Shown here piece by piece: positions 56,365 through 63,830 of a stretch of DNA of 64,000 nucleotides. Numbering within the stretch: position 1 is the first letter of the stretch; every line of letters begins with the position of its first letter. The stretch lies in the NCBI RefSeq assembly GCF_004342025.1, contig NZ_SLWN01000003.1:124001-188000 (forward strand), written 5' to 3'. The notes beneath the pieces are model-generated. The model was not told where the DNA came from and made no database searches. It saw nothing but the letters and a program-made list of their open reading frames with translations. Origin of the DNA: Kribbella steppae. GTDB lineage: Bacteria; Actinomycetota; Actinomycetes; Propionibacteriales; Kribbellaceae. Both the position numbers and the translations under genes were made by a program.

Positions 56365-57738
56365 TCAGACGTCGTAGTCGTCGATCAGGGGGACGCGGAC
56401 CTCGATCACCAGGCCGCCGCCGATCGGCGGACGTGCGACCACGCGGCCGCCGACCCGGGCCGCCTCGGACCGGACGATCGCCAGTCCCAGCCCGGTGCCC
56501 GGCATCTCCCGGTGGTGCGCGCTGCGCCAGAACCGCTCGCCGACCTTCTTCAGGTCACGCGACCCGAGCCCGAGGCCGTGGTCGCGGACCGACATCACCA
56601 CTTCGGTGCCGTCGCGCGTCACCGACACCTCCACCGGCGGAGCGCCGTACTTGGAGGCGTTGTCGAGCAGGACGTCGAGGATGTCGTCCACCTCGAGCTC
56701 CGGGCCGACACCGCCCGGCACCATCTCGCCGATGATGAGTTCCATGTCGTCGGCGGCGTACACGGCCTTCCAGCCGACCAGCCGCTCCTTCACCGCCTGG
56801 GCCAGGTCCAGCGGCTCTTCGTTGCTCTCGGCATCGGCTCCGGGGCGGTCCGAGCCGGCCAGCCGGGACAGCCGCTGGACGATCCGGCCGAGCCGGTCGA
56901 TGTCGCTGAGTGCGAACCGGGCCGTCGGCGACAGCCGGGACAGCCCCTCGATGTGGATCCGCGCCGAGGTCAGCGGGGTCCGGAGCTGGTGCGATGCGTC
57001 GGCAACGAACTCGCGCTCGCGCTGGCGGGCCTGGTGCAGGCTGAGTGCCATCGAGTTGAAGCTGTCGCCGAGTCGTCGCAGCTCTGGTGCACGCCCGTCG
57101 GTGGACACCCGGGTGTCCAGGGCGCCGCGGGTGATCTGGTGGGTCGCGTTGTCGAGGTCGTTCAGCGGCCGCAGCACCCAGCGGGTGATCGGCCGGACGA
57201 TACCGATGACGATCGCGCCGATGCTGATCAGCAGACCGCCGAGGAGCAGCAGCAGGCCGTTCTGCACCTGGTCCCGGGCCTTCTCGGTCGGCACCCGCAG
57301 TACGGCGGCACCGAGCACGCGGCCGTTGTTGACGACCGGACGGGCCACCACCATCTCGCCGGTGCGCCAGGGGAACAGGGCCGGTGGCTCGGCGGGCAGG
57401 CGGCCGGCCAGCGTGCTGTCGAGGGCGGTCGCCAGGTCCGGCTCCTTCACGTCGACACCGGACCGTGAGGTGGCCACCACCTTGCGGTCGACGTCGACGA
57501 CGAACACCGGGGTGTTGTAGAGCTCGTGGTAGCGGACGGCCAGCTCGCGCAGGTTGGCGATGTCACCGGACTGCAGCGGCGACTCCGCCATGGTGGCGAA
57601 CCAGTCCGCGTCGTTGCTGCGGGACAGGAACAACGTCCGCGACGTACTGGTGGCGATGTAGTTGGCCAGCGGTACGGCGGCGACGACGGCCAGGATGACG
57701 ACCATCGGTACGAGTGACTGCAGCAGACGACGGCGCAA
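56365..57738 (-). CDS. Sensor histidine kinase of the TAXI-TRAP locus
   Basis: 457 residues from a TTG three bases after the regulator stop. Membrane segments at about 8-28 and 160-182 enclose an extracytoplasmic sensor domain of 130 residues ('FATMAESPLQSGDIANLRELAVRYHELYNTPVFVVDVDRKVVATS', PAS/Cache-like). Then HAMP ('PITRWVLRPLNDLDNATHQITRGALDTRV'), HisKA 'FVADASHQLRTPLTSARIHIEGL' (His about 250), and the ATPase with 'LLDNASKYG', 'VRDHGLGLG' and 'GTGLGLAIVRSEAARVGG'. Co-transcribed with the response regulator. It probably reports on the transported solute. Confidence 0.93.
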   Translation of the reverse strand: MRRRLLQSLVPMVVILAVVAAVPLANYIATSTSRTLFLSRSNDADWFATMAESPLQSGDIANLRELAVRYHELYNTPVFVVDVDRKVVATSRSGVDVKEPDLATALDSTLAGRLPAEPPALFPWRTGEMVVARPVVNNGRVLGAAVLRVPTEKARDQVQNGLLLLLGGLLISIGAIVIGIVRPITRWVLRPLNDLDNATHQITRGALDTRVSTDGRAPELRRLGDSFNSMALSLHQARQREREFVADASHQLRTPLTSARIHIEGLSRLSPTARFALSDIDRLGRIVQRLSRLAGSDRPGADAESNEEPLDLAQAVKERLVGWKAVYAADDMELIIGEMVPGGVGPELEVDDILDVLLDNASKYGAPPVEVSVTRDGTEVVMSVRDHGLGLGSRDLKKVGERFWRSAHHREMPGTGLGLAIVRSEAARVGGRVVARPPIGGGLVIEVRVPLIDDYDV

Positions 57739-57741
57739 CGG

Positions 57742-58407
57742 TCAGTCCGAACCCAGGCGGTAGCCGACACCGCGGATGGTCTGGACCAGCTCGGGCCGGC
57801 CGAGCTTGGCGCGCAGGCTGGCCACGTGCACGTCCATCGTCCGCGACGAGGCCTCGAAGACGGACTGCCAGGCGTACAGCGCGACCTGTTCTCGGGGGAC
57901 CACCCGGCCGTGGTGAGCGGCCAGCACAGCTAGCACGTCGAACTCCTTGCGGGTCAGGCTGATGGGCTTGTCCGCGACCTGGACGGTCCGGGCCTCGATG
58001 TCCACGGTCAGGTCGCCGACCGTCACCCGGGGGCGGGGCTGCAAGAGGCCGGTACGACGAAGTACAGCATCGATCCGGGCCAGCAGCTCGGATATCGCGA
58101 ACGGTTTCACCACATAGTCGTCCGCACCGCTGCGCAACCCGCGGACCCGGTCGGCGGCCTCGCCGCGCGCGGTCACCGCGATCACCGGAACGTCCGACAC
58201 CGTGCGGATCTGCCGGCAGACGTTGATACCGTCGCCGTCCGGCAGGCCGAGGTCCAGCAGGACCAGGTCGCCGGGGTCCGCTGCGAGGGCGTCCGCGGCC
58301 GTCCGGACATGCGTAACCATCAAGCCGTAACGCCGCAACGCAGGTATCAGGGCATTCGCGATATCGAGATCGTCCTCGACCAACAAGATCCTGACCGCGC
58401 CACTCAT
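57742..58407 (-). CDS. OmpR/PhoB-family response regulator
   Basis: 221 residues from the ATG at 58407. Receiver: 'ILLVEDDLDIANALIPAL', phospho-Asp in 'DLVLLDLGLPDGDG', Thr in 'VIAVTAR', Lys in 'DDYVVKPFAISELLARI'. DNA-binding winged helix: 'ISLTRKEFDVLAVLAAHHGRVVPREQVALYAWQSVFEASSRTMDVHVASLRAKLGRPELVQTIRGVGYRL'. TACGAT (58419-58414 on this strand) lies 6 bp from the ATG, which suggests a leaderless message. Divergent from the TRAP permease, its likely target. Confidence 0.95.
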   Translation of the reverse strand: MSGAVRILLVEDDLDIANALIPALRRYGLMVTHVRTAADALAADPGDLVLLDLGLPDGDGINVCRQIRTVSDVPVIAVTARGEAADRVRGLRSGADDYVVKPFAISELLARIDAVLRRTGLLQPRPRVTVGDLTVDIEARTVQVADKPISLTRKEFDVLAVLAAHHGRVVPREQVALYAWQSVFEASSRTMDVHVASLRAKLGRPELVQTIRGVGYRLGSD

Positions 58408-58525
58408 GCGGTGATCGTAGGCCAGGAGACGCTCATGTGTGTCAGATCTTGGTAAAGACGTAATCACGCGACTCCACGCAGTGTTCGGCAACATTAGCCT
58501 TCCGGACACAGGAGGGAACCGGTAG

Positions 58526-60583
58526 ATGACTGTCGGTATCGGTACGGGGGGCGGCTCGCCCGCGCCCTCCGATGAAGAACTCGCCGAGTATGAGCAGGAA
58601 CGGCCCGCTCGGCGGCTCCGGCCTGTCCTGGACCTCGTCATAGCGGTCTGGTGCGCAATCGTCAGCATCGGCGTGCTGGTGCAGGTCTTCTTCCCACTAC
58701 CACAGGGCACGCAGTTTTACTTGGTGATCTTTCTCGCAGCGGTTCTGCCGATCACTCTGCTGTGTTACCGCGGTTGGAAGGTGCCGGCGTTCCTCAATCC
58801 GTTCAAGAACCGGTCGCACGACGACCCCGGCATCACCGACTGGATCCTGGCCGTCGCCGCGTTCGCGGTGTGCGTCTACCCGCTCTTCGACTTCGACGGA
58901 TATCTGGAACGCCGTCAGGCGCCGACGACTCTCGATCTGGTGGTCGGCACTCTGCTGCTTGTGCTGTTGCTCGAGGCATGCCGTCGTACCACTGGATGGG
59001 TGCTGCCGGTCTTCAGCCTGTTGTTCATCGCTTACGCGTACTACGGCGGCTTCCTGCCCTACACGTGGTCGCTGGCGCATCAGGGTTTCAACTTTGACGC
59101 GATCATCGCGCAGTTCACCATGGGCACGGCCGGGTTCTACGGCACGCCGCTGGCGGTCGCGGCGAGCTACATCGTGCTGTTCACGATCTACGGCGCCGTA
59201 CTGGACTACTCCGGCGCCGGGAAGTTCTTCATCGACCTGTCCTTCGCGGCCTTCAAGCGCAGCCGTACGGCGCCCGGCCGCACCGTCACCCTGGCCGGCT
59301 TCCTGCTGGGCAGCGTGTCCGGCTCGGGTACGGCGACCGCGGTGTCACTCGGCACGGTGTCGTGGCCGATCCTGCGGCGGGCGGGCTATCCGCCGGAACC
59401 CGCAGGCGGAATGCTGGCCGCCTCCGGCATCGGCGCGATCCTGTCGCCGCCGACCCTGGGCGCGGCCGCGTTCATCATCGCCGAGTTCCTGCAGGTGTCG
59501 TACCTGACCGTCCTCGGGTACGCCGTCATCCCGACCATCCTGTATTACCTGGGCATCCTGCTCGCGATCGAGATCGACGCCCGCCGGCACGGGACTAGTT
59601 CGGCGGAGACGTCCACGGACTCGGCTCTGCGGTTGCTGCTGCGGTTCGGGTACCACTTCCTGTCGTTGTTCGTGATCATCGGCTTCATGGCGGTCGACGT
59701 ACCGCCGTTCAAGGCCGTGGTCTACGCGGTGATTATCCAGTTCGGACTGTCGTTCCTGGACCGCGAGCACCGGCTGACCGCGCCGCGACTGTACAAAGCG
59801 CTTGCCCAGGGCACCCGTTCGGTGCTGCCGGTGGCGGCCACCTGCGCAACCGCCGGCGTGATCGTCGCGGTCACCACGCAGACCGGGCTCGGCCTCAACC
59901 TGGCCGAGATCATCGTCACCGCGGCCCGCGGCCTGACCGACAACCACACCGTGGTGCTGATCCTGACCGTGGTGCTGTCGGCGTTCGCCGTACTGATCCT
60001 CGGACTGGCCGTGCCGGTGACCGCGTCGTTCATCATCGCCGCCGTGATCATCGCGCCGGCCTTGGTCCAGCTCGGGGTGACGCAGCCCGAGGCGTACATG
60101 TTCATCTTCTACTACGCCGTACTGTCGGAGGTGTCGCCGCCGACCGCGCTGGCCGCGGTCGCGACGTCCGCGATCACCGGCGGCAAGGTGATGCCGACGA
60201 TGTGGCAGGCGTGGAAGTACACGCTGCCGGCGTTCCTGGTGCCGTTCGCGTTCGTGCTCACCGACAACGGCGCACACCTGCTGGGTCAGGGATCGTTCAT
60301 CGGCATGGTGTGGACGTTGGCCGTCTCGATGCTGGCAGTCGCCGCGCTCGCGGTGGTGACCGGCGGCTGGATCGTCACTGCGGCCGGCTGGCTCGAGCGG
60401 CTGGTGTGTGTACCGGCCGCGCTGCTGTTGCTTTATCTTGCGCCCGTAACCATCACGGCCGGAATCTGTTTGCTACTTGTTGCCGTCGTCATCAATCTGG
60501 TCCGGCGGCAGCGCAGTATGAATGCTGACCCCACCCCACCGCCCCGGTCAGAGGCCGGCCCGAAGGAAGGACCCGTCACTTGA
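58526..60583 (+). CDS. TAXI-type TRAP transporter permease (fused small and large subunits)
   Basis: 685 residues with many membrane segments (about 17-18 by eye). GGAGGGAA precedes the ATG. Cytoplasmic N-terminal 30 residues, then a DctQ-like part and the large DctM-like part with 'MGTAGFYGTPLAVAASYIVLFTIYGAVLDYSGAGKFFIDLSFAAF', 'TLAGFLLGSVSGSGTATAVSLGTVSWPILRRAGYPPEPAGGMLAASGIGAILSPPTLGAAAFIIAEFLQVSYLTVL' and 'YAVLSEVSPPTALAAVATSAITGGKVMPTMWQAWKYTLPAFLVPF'. These are signatures of TAXI-TRAP fused permeases driven by an ion gradient. The stop overlaps the next start by one base. Confidence 0.95.
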   Translation: MTVGIGTGGGSPAPSDEELAEYEQERPARRLRPVLDLVIAVWCAIVSIGVLVQVFFPLPQGTQFYLVIFLAAVLPITLLCYRGWKVPAFLNPFKNRSHDDPGITDWILAVAAFAVCVYPLFDFDGYLERRQAPTTLDLVVGTLLLVLLLEACRRTTGWVLPVFSLLFIAYAYYGGFLPYTWSLAHQGFNFDAIIAQFTMGTAGFYGTPLAVAASYIVLFTIYGAVLDYSGAGKFFIDLSFAAFKRSRTAPGRTVTLAGFLLGSVSGSGTATAVSLGTVSWPILRRAGYPPEPAGGMLAASGIGAILSPPTLGAAAFIIAEFLQVSYLTVLGYAVIPTILYYLGILLAIEIDARRHGTSSAETSTDSALRLLLRFGYHFLSLFVIIGFMAVDVPPFKAVVYAVIIQFGLSFLDREHRLTAPRLYKALAQGTRSVLPVAATCATAGVIVAVTTQTGLGLNLAEIIVTAARGLTDNHTVVLILTVVLSAFAVLILGLAVPVTASFIIAAVIIAPALVQLGVTQPEAYMFIFYYAVLSEVSPPTALAAVATSAITGGKVMPTMWQAWKYTLPAFLVPFAFVLTDNGAHLLGQGSFIGMVWTLAVSMLAVAALAVVTGGWIVTAAGWLERLVCVPAALLLLYLAPVTITAGICLLLVAVVINLVRRQRSMNADPTPPPRSEAGPKEGPVT

Positions 60584-61560
60584 TGAGAACCCGTCGCCTC
60601 CCCGCCGCTGTGGTGGCGCTCGCCGCTGTCGTCTCGCTGGTCGCCTGCGGCGGTCAGCGGGAACCCTCGGACACCGGTTCCGCCGACGGCGGCCGGCTGA
60701 CCATTGCCACCGGCAACACCACCGGCGTCTACTACCAGCTCGGCGGTGCGCTGGCATCACTGATCTCGCAGAAGGTCTCCGGTTACCGGGCGACCGCGAG
60801 CGAGACCGGCGCCTCGGTGCAGAACGTGCAGGGCCTGGTGGCGGGGAACTACGACATCGCGTTCTCGCTCGGTGACACCGCCGCCGACGCGGTGAAGGGT
60901 GAGAACAGCTTCAACACGCCGCAGGACGTCGTCGCGCTGACCAAGCTCTACAACAACTACACGCAGGTCGCCGTCCGGACCTCGGCCGGGATCAACTCGA
61001 TCGCCGACCTGAAGGGCAAGCGGGTCTCCACCGGTTCGCCGAACTCCGGCACCGAGGTGATCGCCCGGCGCCTGCTCGAGGCCGCCGGTCTCGACCCGGC
61101 CAAGGACGTCACCGCCCAGCGGCTCGGGCTGCCGGAGTCGGTGGACGCGATGAAGTCGGGTTCCATCGACGCACTGGTCTGGTCCGGTGGCCTGCCGACC
61201 GGCGGTATCACCGACCTGACCACCAGCATGGGCAAGAACGTGAAGCTGATCCCGATCGTGGACCTGCTGCCGAAGATGCAGGAGAAGTACGGCCCGGTCT
61301 ACTCCCAGGCCCCGATCCCGGCGGCGACGTACAAGCAGCCGGCCGACGTGGCCACCATCGTCGTACCGAACGTGCTGCTGGTCCGCAAGAACATGAAGGA
61401 CGAGCTGGCCGAGCAGCTGACCAAGGTCATCTACGAGAACAAGGACGCCCTGGTCGCGGTGAACGCGGCCGCCAAGGGCATCGACCTGGCGAACGCCGAC
61501 AAGACCGACCCGGTGCAGGTGCACCCGGGGGCGAAGAAGGCGATCGACGGGCTGAGATAA
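60583..61560 (+). CDS. TAXI-family TRAP transporter solute-binding lipoprotein
   Basis: 325 residues from the ATG at 60583, in TGATG overlap with the permease stop. Sec lipoprotein signal 'MRTRRLPAAVVALAAVVSLVACGG' with the lipobox Cys. Mature part: 'LTIATGNTTGVYYQLGGALASLISQKV', 'TETGASVQNVQGLVAGNYDIAFSLGDTAADAV', 'LKGKRVSTGSPNSGTEVIARRLLEAAGL', 'IDALVWSGGLPTGGI', the TAXI pattern. This is the working receptor of the permease. The gene is followed by three tandem hairpins. Related to the lipoprotein at 55276, but that one has a Tat signal. Confidence 0.95.
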   Translation: MRTRRLPAAVVALAAVVSLVACGGQREPSDTGSADGGRLTIATGNTTGVYYQLGGALASLISQKVSGYRATASETGASVQNVQGLVAGNYDIAFSLGDTAADAVKGENSFNTPQDVVALTKLYNNYTQVAVRTSAGINSIADLKGKRVSTGSPNSGTEVIARRLLEAAGLDPAKDVTAQRLGLPESVDAMKSGSIDALVWSGGLPTGGITDLTTSMGKNVKLIPIVDLLPKMQEKYGPVYSQAPIPAATYKQPADVATIVVPNVLLVRKNMKDELAEQLTKVIYENKDALVAVNAAAKGIDLANADKTDPVQVHPGAKKAIDGLR

Positions 61561-61567
61561 CCAGACC

Positions 61568-61603
61568 GTCCTCCCCCGCACACCAGGCGCAGCGGGGGAG
61601 GAC
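61568..61603 (+). terminator. Tandem hairpin 1 (loop ACACCAGGCGCA)
   Basis: GTCCTCCCCCGC (61568-61579) pairs perfectly with GCGGGGGAGGAC (61592-61603); the 12-nt loop is ACACCAGGCGCA. It lies 8 bp after the TAXI lipoprotein stop. No T-run. Confidence 0.7.
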
Positions 61604-61608
61604 GCAAA

Positions 61609-61648
61609 GGTCCCACCTCCGCACACCAGGCGCAGCGAAGGCGGGACC
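61609..61648 (+). terminator. Tandem hairpin 2 (same loop)
   Basis: GGTCCCACCTCCGC (61609-61622) pairs with GCGAAGGCGGGACC (61635-61648) with two A-C mismatches; the loop is again ACACCAGGCGCA (61623-61634). The stem differs from hairpin 1 while the loop is identical. Confidence 0.7.
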
Positions 61649-61655
61649 GACGCCG

Positions 61656-61682
61656 GCTCTCACAACCAGGCGCAGTGAGAGC
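61656..61682 (+). terminator. Tandem hairpin 3 (loop AACCAGGCGCA)
   Basis: GCTCTCAC (61656-61663) pairs perfectly with GTGAGAGC (61675-61682); the 11-nt loop AACCAGGCGCA shares its last ten bases with hairpins 1 and 2. Third member of the array. Confidence 0.7.
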
Positions 61683-61689
61683 AGGCAGG

Positions 61690-61733
61690 CCGGGCCCGGC
61701 CCTCCGGAGGCATCCGGGGGACGCCGGGCCCGG
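61690..61733. terminator. GC-rich stem-loop after the hairpin array
   Basis: CCGGGCCCGGC (61690-61700) pairs perfectly with GCCGGGCCCGG (61723-61733); the 22-nt loop contains the palindrome CCTCCGGAGG. Followed by TCACTTGCTTTCC. It probably terminates both convergent transcripts. Confidence 0.75.
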
Positions 61734-61766
61734 TCACTTGCTTTCCCGGGCGCTTTACTGAGCGCG

Positions 61767-62459
61767 TTACTGGGCGCCTTGCTCCTTCTCCGGCGTCCGC
61801 GTGTTCTCGGGCATCGGAGTGTTCTCCTCCATCGGCGTGCCGTAGAGGTAGTGCGACAGCGCTGAGTCGCGCTTCGGGTGGACGTGGTACTTGGTGGGTA
61901 CGACGCGGCCCTCCGCGCTGTCCCACGTGATGTCGGCCAACCGCCACATGCGGTGCGCCAGTCGTCCCGCCATCCCAGTGTGCGGTGAGTACGGATGTGC
62001 GCGAGTCGGAGCCACTTCCTCCGCCTCCAGCAGCTTCTCGGTCAGCGTGTTGACGTCCGCGTCGTCCATCTCGTCACTGAGCCGCTGGCTGTACGCCGTC
62101 TCCATTTGCTCGTGCTGGGTGAGCAGGCGGTCGATCGAGTGCCACACCTCGCGCGACGTCACGTCCTGCATGCGGCTGTCGCCGTACTGGCGTCCCTTCA
62201 GGAACCGCAGCGACCGCTCCAGTTCCTTCGCGTTGCCGACGTACCTGGCGACCAGGTCGTCGCCGTCGGGCAGACGGCGTACATGCGGGAGGAGGACGTC
62301 CTCGGCGGCGGCGAGGTGCTGGGCGGCGATGGCGTAGAACCAGTCGGTCTGGTGCCTGCGCTCCGGGTGCGCGGCGGCCGGATGGTGAGCCGGCTCGGAC
62401 AGCTCGCGGATCCGGGCGTGTTCGTAGGTCAGGGCCAATTCGAGCGTCGAAGCGGTCAT
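61767..62459 (-). CDS. Hemerythrin-like (HHE) domain protein
   Basis: 230 residues from the ATG at 62459 (CTGGAGGTGG upstream). The N-terminal 150 residues are four helices rich in His/Glu: 'LALTYEHARIRELSEPAHHPAAAHPERRHQTDWFYAIAAQHLAAAEDVLLPHVRRL' and 'DRLLTQHEQMETAYSQRLSDEM'. These give the spaced His residues of HHE/hemerythrin-type bundles, though not in the exact classical order. The C-terminal 70 residues hold 'RAHPYSPHTGMAGRLAHRMWRLADITWDSAEGR' and a Pro/Glu-rich tail with three PE-N-T repeats. May bind a di-iron centre; unproven. Confidence 0.7.
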   Translation of the reverse strand: MTASTLELALTYEHARIRELSEPAHHPAAAHPERRHQTDWFYAIAAQHLAAAEDVLLPHVRRLPDGDDLVARYVGNAKELERSLRFLKGRQYGDSRMQDVTSREVWHSIDRLLTQHEQMETAYSQRLSDEMDDADVNTLTEKLLEAEEVAPTRAHPYSPHTGMAGRLAHRMWRLADITWDSAEGRVVPTKYHVHPKRDSALSHYLYGTPMEENTPMPENTRTPEKEQGAQ

Positions 62460-62565
62460 GGCAACCACCTCCAGGGGGTCTTCACTCCAGCGTGTGCCCA
62501 TCCGCGTGCGACCGCAATCGCCCCACCGCGCTCCGTAACCCAACCGGTGCCGCTTACAGGCCCCC

Positions 62566-62642
62566 GCGAACTGTGGTCGGACTTCAGGCGCCCGCACTGT
62601 GGTCGGGACCTTCCGGCGCCCGCTGAGAGGGCTTCCGGCGCT
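62566..62642. repeat. Short degenerate tandem repeat
   Basis: Two copies of a unit of about 28 bp (ACTGTGGTCGG-GAC-TTC-GGCGCCCGC; about 62566-62593 and 62593-62620) and a partial third (GGCTTCCGGCGCTCGC to 62642) lie upstream of the hemerythrin-like gene. No gene fits the stretch 62460-62701. Confidence 0.5.
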
Positions 62643-62655
62643 CGCGACGTGAAAC

Positions 62656-62688
62656 GCCCGGGCTCAACCGTGGGAGGTTGGCCCGGGC
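62656..62688 (-). terminator. Terminator of the aldo/keto reductase gene
   Basis: GCCCGGGC (62656-62663) with GCCCGGGC (62681-62688), extended by CAACC/GGTTG (62665-62669/62676-62680), 6-nt loop. It follows the reductase stop on the minus strand by 13 bp. Confidence 0.75.
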
Positions 62689-62701
62689 AGGGGTGGAGCG
62701 G

Positions 62702-63736
62702 TCAGGAGTCGGAGCTCTTCTTCCAGAGGTTGATACCGGCTTCGACGGCGTCCGCGTCGATGGCCTCGAGCTCTTCCGGGGTGAACTTCAGGTTGTTCAC
62801 CGCCGCGAGGTTGTTCTCCAGCTGGGCGACGCTGGACGCGCCGATCAGGGCGCTGGTGACGCGGTCGTCGCGCAGGGTCCAGGCGAGCGCGAGCTGCGCG
62901 ACGGACTGGCCGCGCTGCTTGGCGATCTCACTGAGCGCGCGGACGTGCTTCAGCGTGTCCTCGGTCAGGGAGTCGGGGTTGAGCGACTTGCCCTGCGCCG
63001 CACGGGAGTCCGCCGGTACGCCGTCCAGGTAGCGATCGGTCAGCACACCCTGCGCCAGCGGCGAGAACGCGATCACGCCGACACCCAGCTCACCGACGGC
63101 GTCGAGCAGGTCCTCCTCGATCCAGCGGTTCAGCATCGAGTACGACGGCTGGTGGATCAGCAGCGGCGTCCCCAGCTCCTGCAGAATCCGGGCCGCCTCC
63201 CGGGTCCGGTCGGCCGAGTACGACGAGATGCCGGCGTACAGGGCCTTGCCCGAACGCACTGCGGCGTCGAGCGCACCCATCGTCTCCTCGAGCGGCGTGT
63301 CCGGGTCGAACCGGTGCGAGTAGAAGATGTCGACGTAGTCCACGCCCATCCGGCTCAGCGACTGGTCCAGCGAGGCGAGCAGGTACTTCCGCGAGCCGCC
63401 GCCCTGACCGTACGGCCCCGGCCACATGTCGTACCCGGCCTTGGTCGACAGGATCAGCTCGTCGCGGTACTTCGCGAAGTCGCGGGCGAAGTGCGTCCCG
63501 AAGTTCGTCTCCGCCGAGCCGTACGGCGGACCGTAGTTGTTCGCCAGGTCGAAGTGCGTGACGCCGAGGTCGAACGCCCGGCGCAGGATGTCGCGCTGGG
63601 TGACGAACGGCTTGTCATCGCCGAAGTTGTGCCACAGCCCCAGCGAGATCGCGGGCAGCTGCAACCCGCTGCGCCCCGTCCGCCGGTAGGCCATCTTGTC
63701 GTCGTACCGGTCCTGAGCGGCTACGTAGTCAGTCAC
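62702..63736 (-). CDS. Aldo/keto reductase (YghZ / glyceraldehyde-3-phosphate reductase-like)
   Basis: 344 residues. AKR14-type pattern: 'MAYRRTGRSGLQLPAISLGLWHNFGD', Asp and Tyr in 'THFDLANNYGPPYGSAETNFG', Lys in 'ELILSTKAGYDMWPGPYG', His in 'YVDIFYSHRFDPDTPLEETM', 'GVGVIAFSPLAQGVLTDRYL', and the cofactor site 'VTSALIGASSVAQLENNLAAV'. It reduces aldehydes with NADPH in the cytoplasm; E. coli YghZ acts on L-glyceraldehyde-3-phosphate and methylglyoxal. An AACAAG/CTTGTT inverted repeat (63762-63783) lies upstream. Confidence 0.95.
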   Translation of the reverse strand: MTDYVAAQDRYDDKMAYRRTGRSGLQLPAISLGLWHNFGDDKPFVTQRDILRRAFDLGVTHFDLANNYGPPYGSAETNFGTHFARDFAKYRDELILSTKAGYDMWPGPYGQGGGSRKYLLASLDQSLSRMGVDYVDIFYSHRFDPDTPLEETMGALDAAVRSGKALYAGISSYSADRTREAARILQELGTPLLIHQPSYSMLNRWIEEDLLDAVGELGVGVIAFSPLAQGVLTDRYLDGVPADSRAAQGKSLNPDSLTEDTLKHVRALSEIAKQRGQSVAQLALAWTLRDDRVTSALIGASSVAQLENNLAAVNNLKFTPEELEAIDADAVEAGINLWKKSSDS

Positions 63737-63761
63737 GAGACCTCAGTCTGCCTCATGTCGT

Positions 63762-63783
63762 AACAAGTTCAAACCCCCTTGTT
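63762..63783. promoter_or_regulatory. Inverted repeat AACAAG-N10-CTTGTT
   Basis: Perfect 6-bp arms 26 bp upstream of the aldo/keto reductase start, in one of the few A/T-rich spots of the window. Candidate operator or promoter element for that gene. Confidence 0.4.
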
Positions 63784-63830
63784 TTACAGCAGAAACCCCA
63801 GTGCTGACACCAAGAACCGCACCTTCTGGG

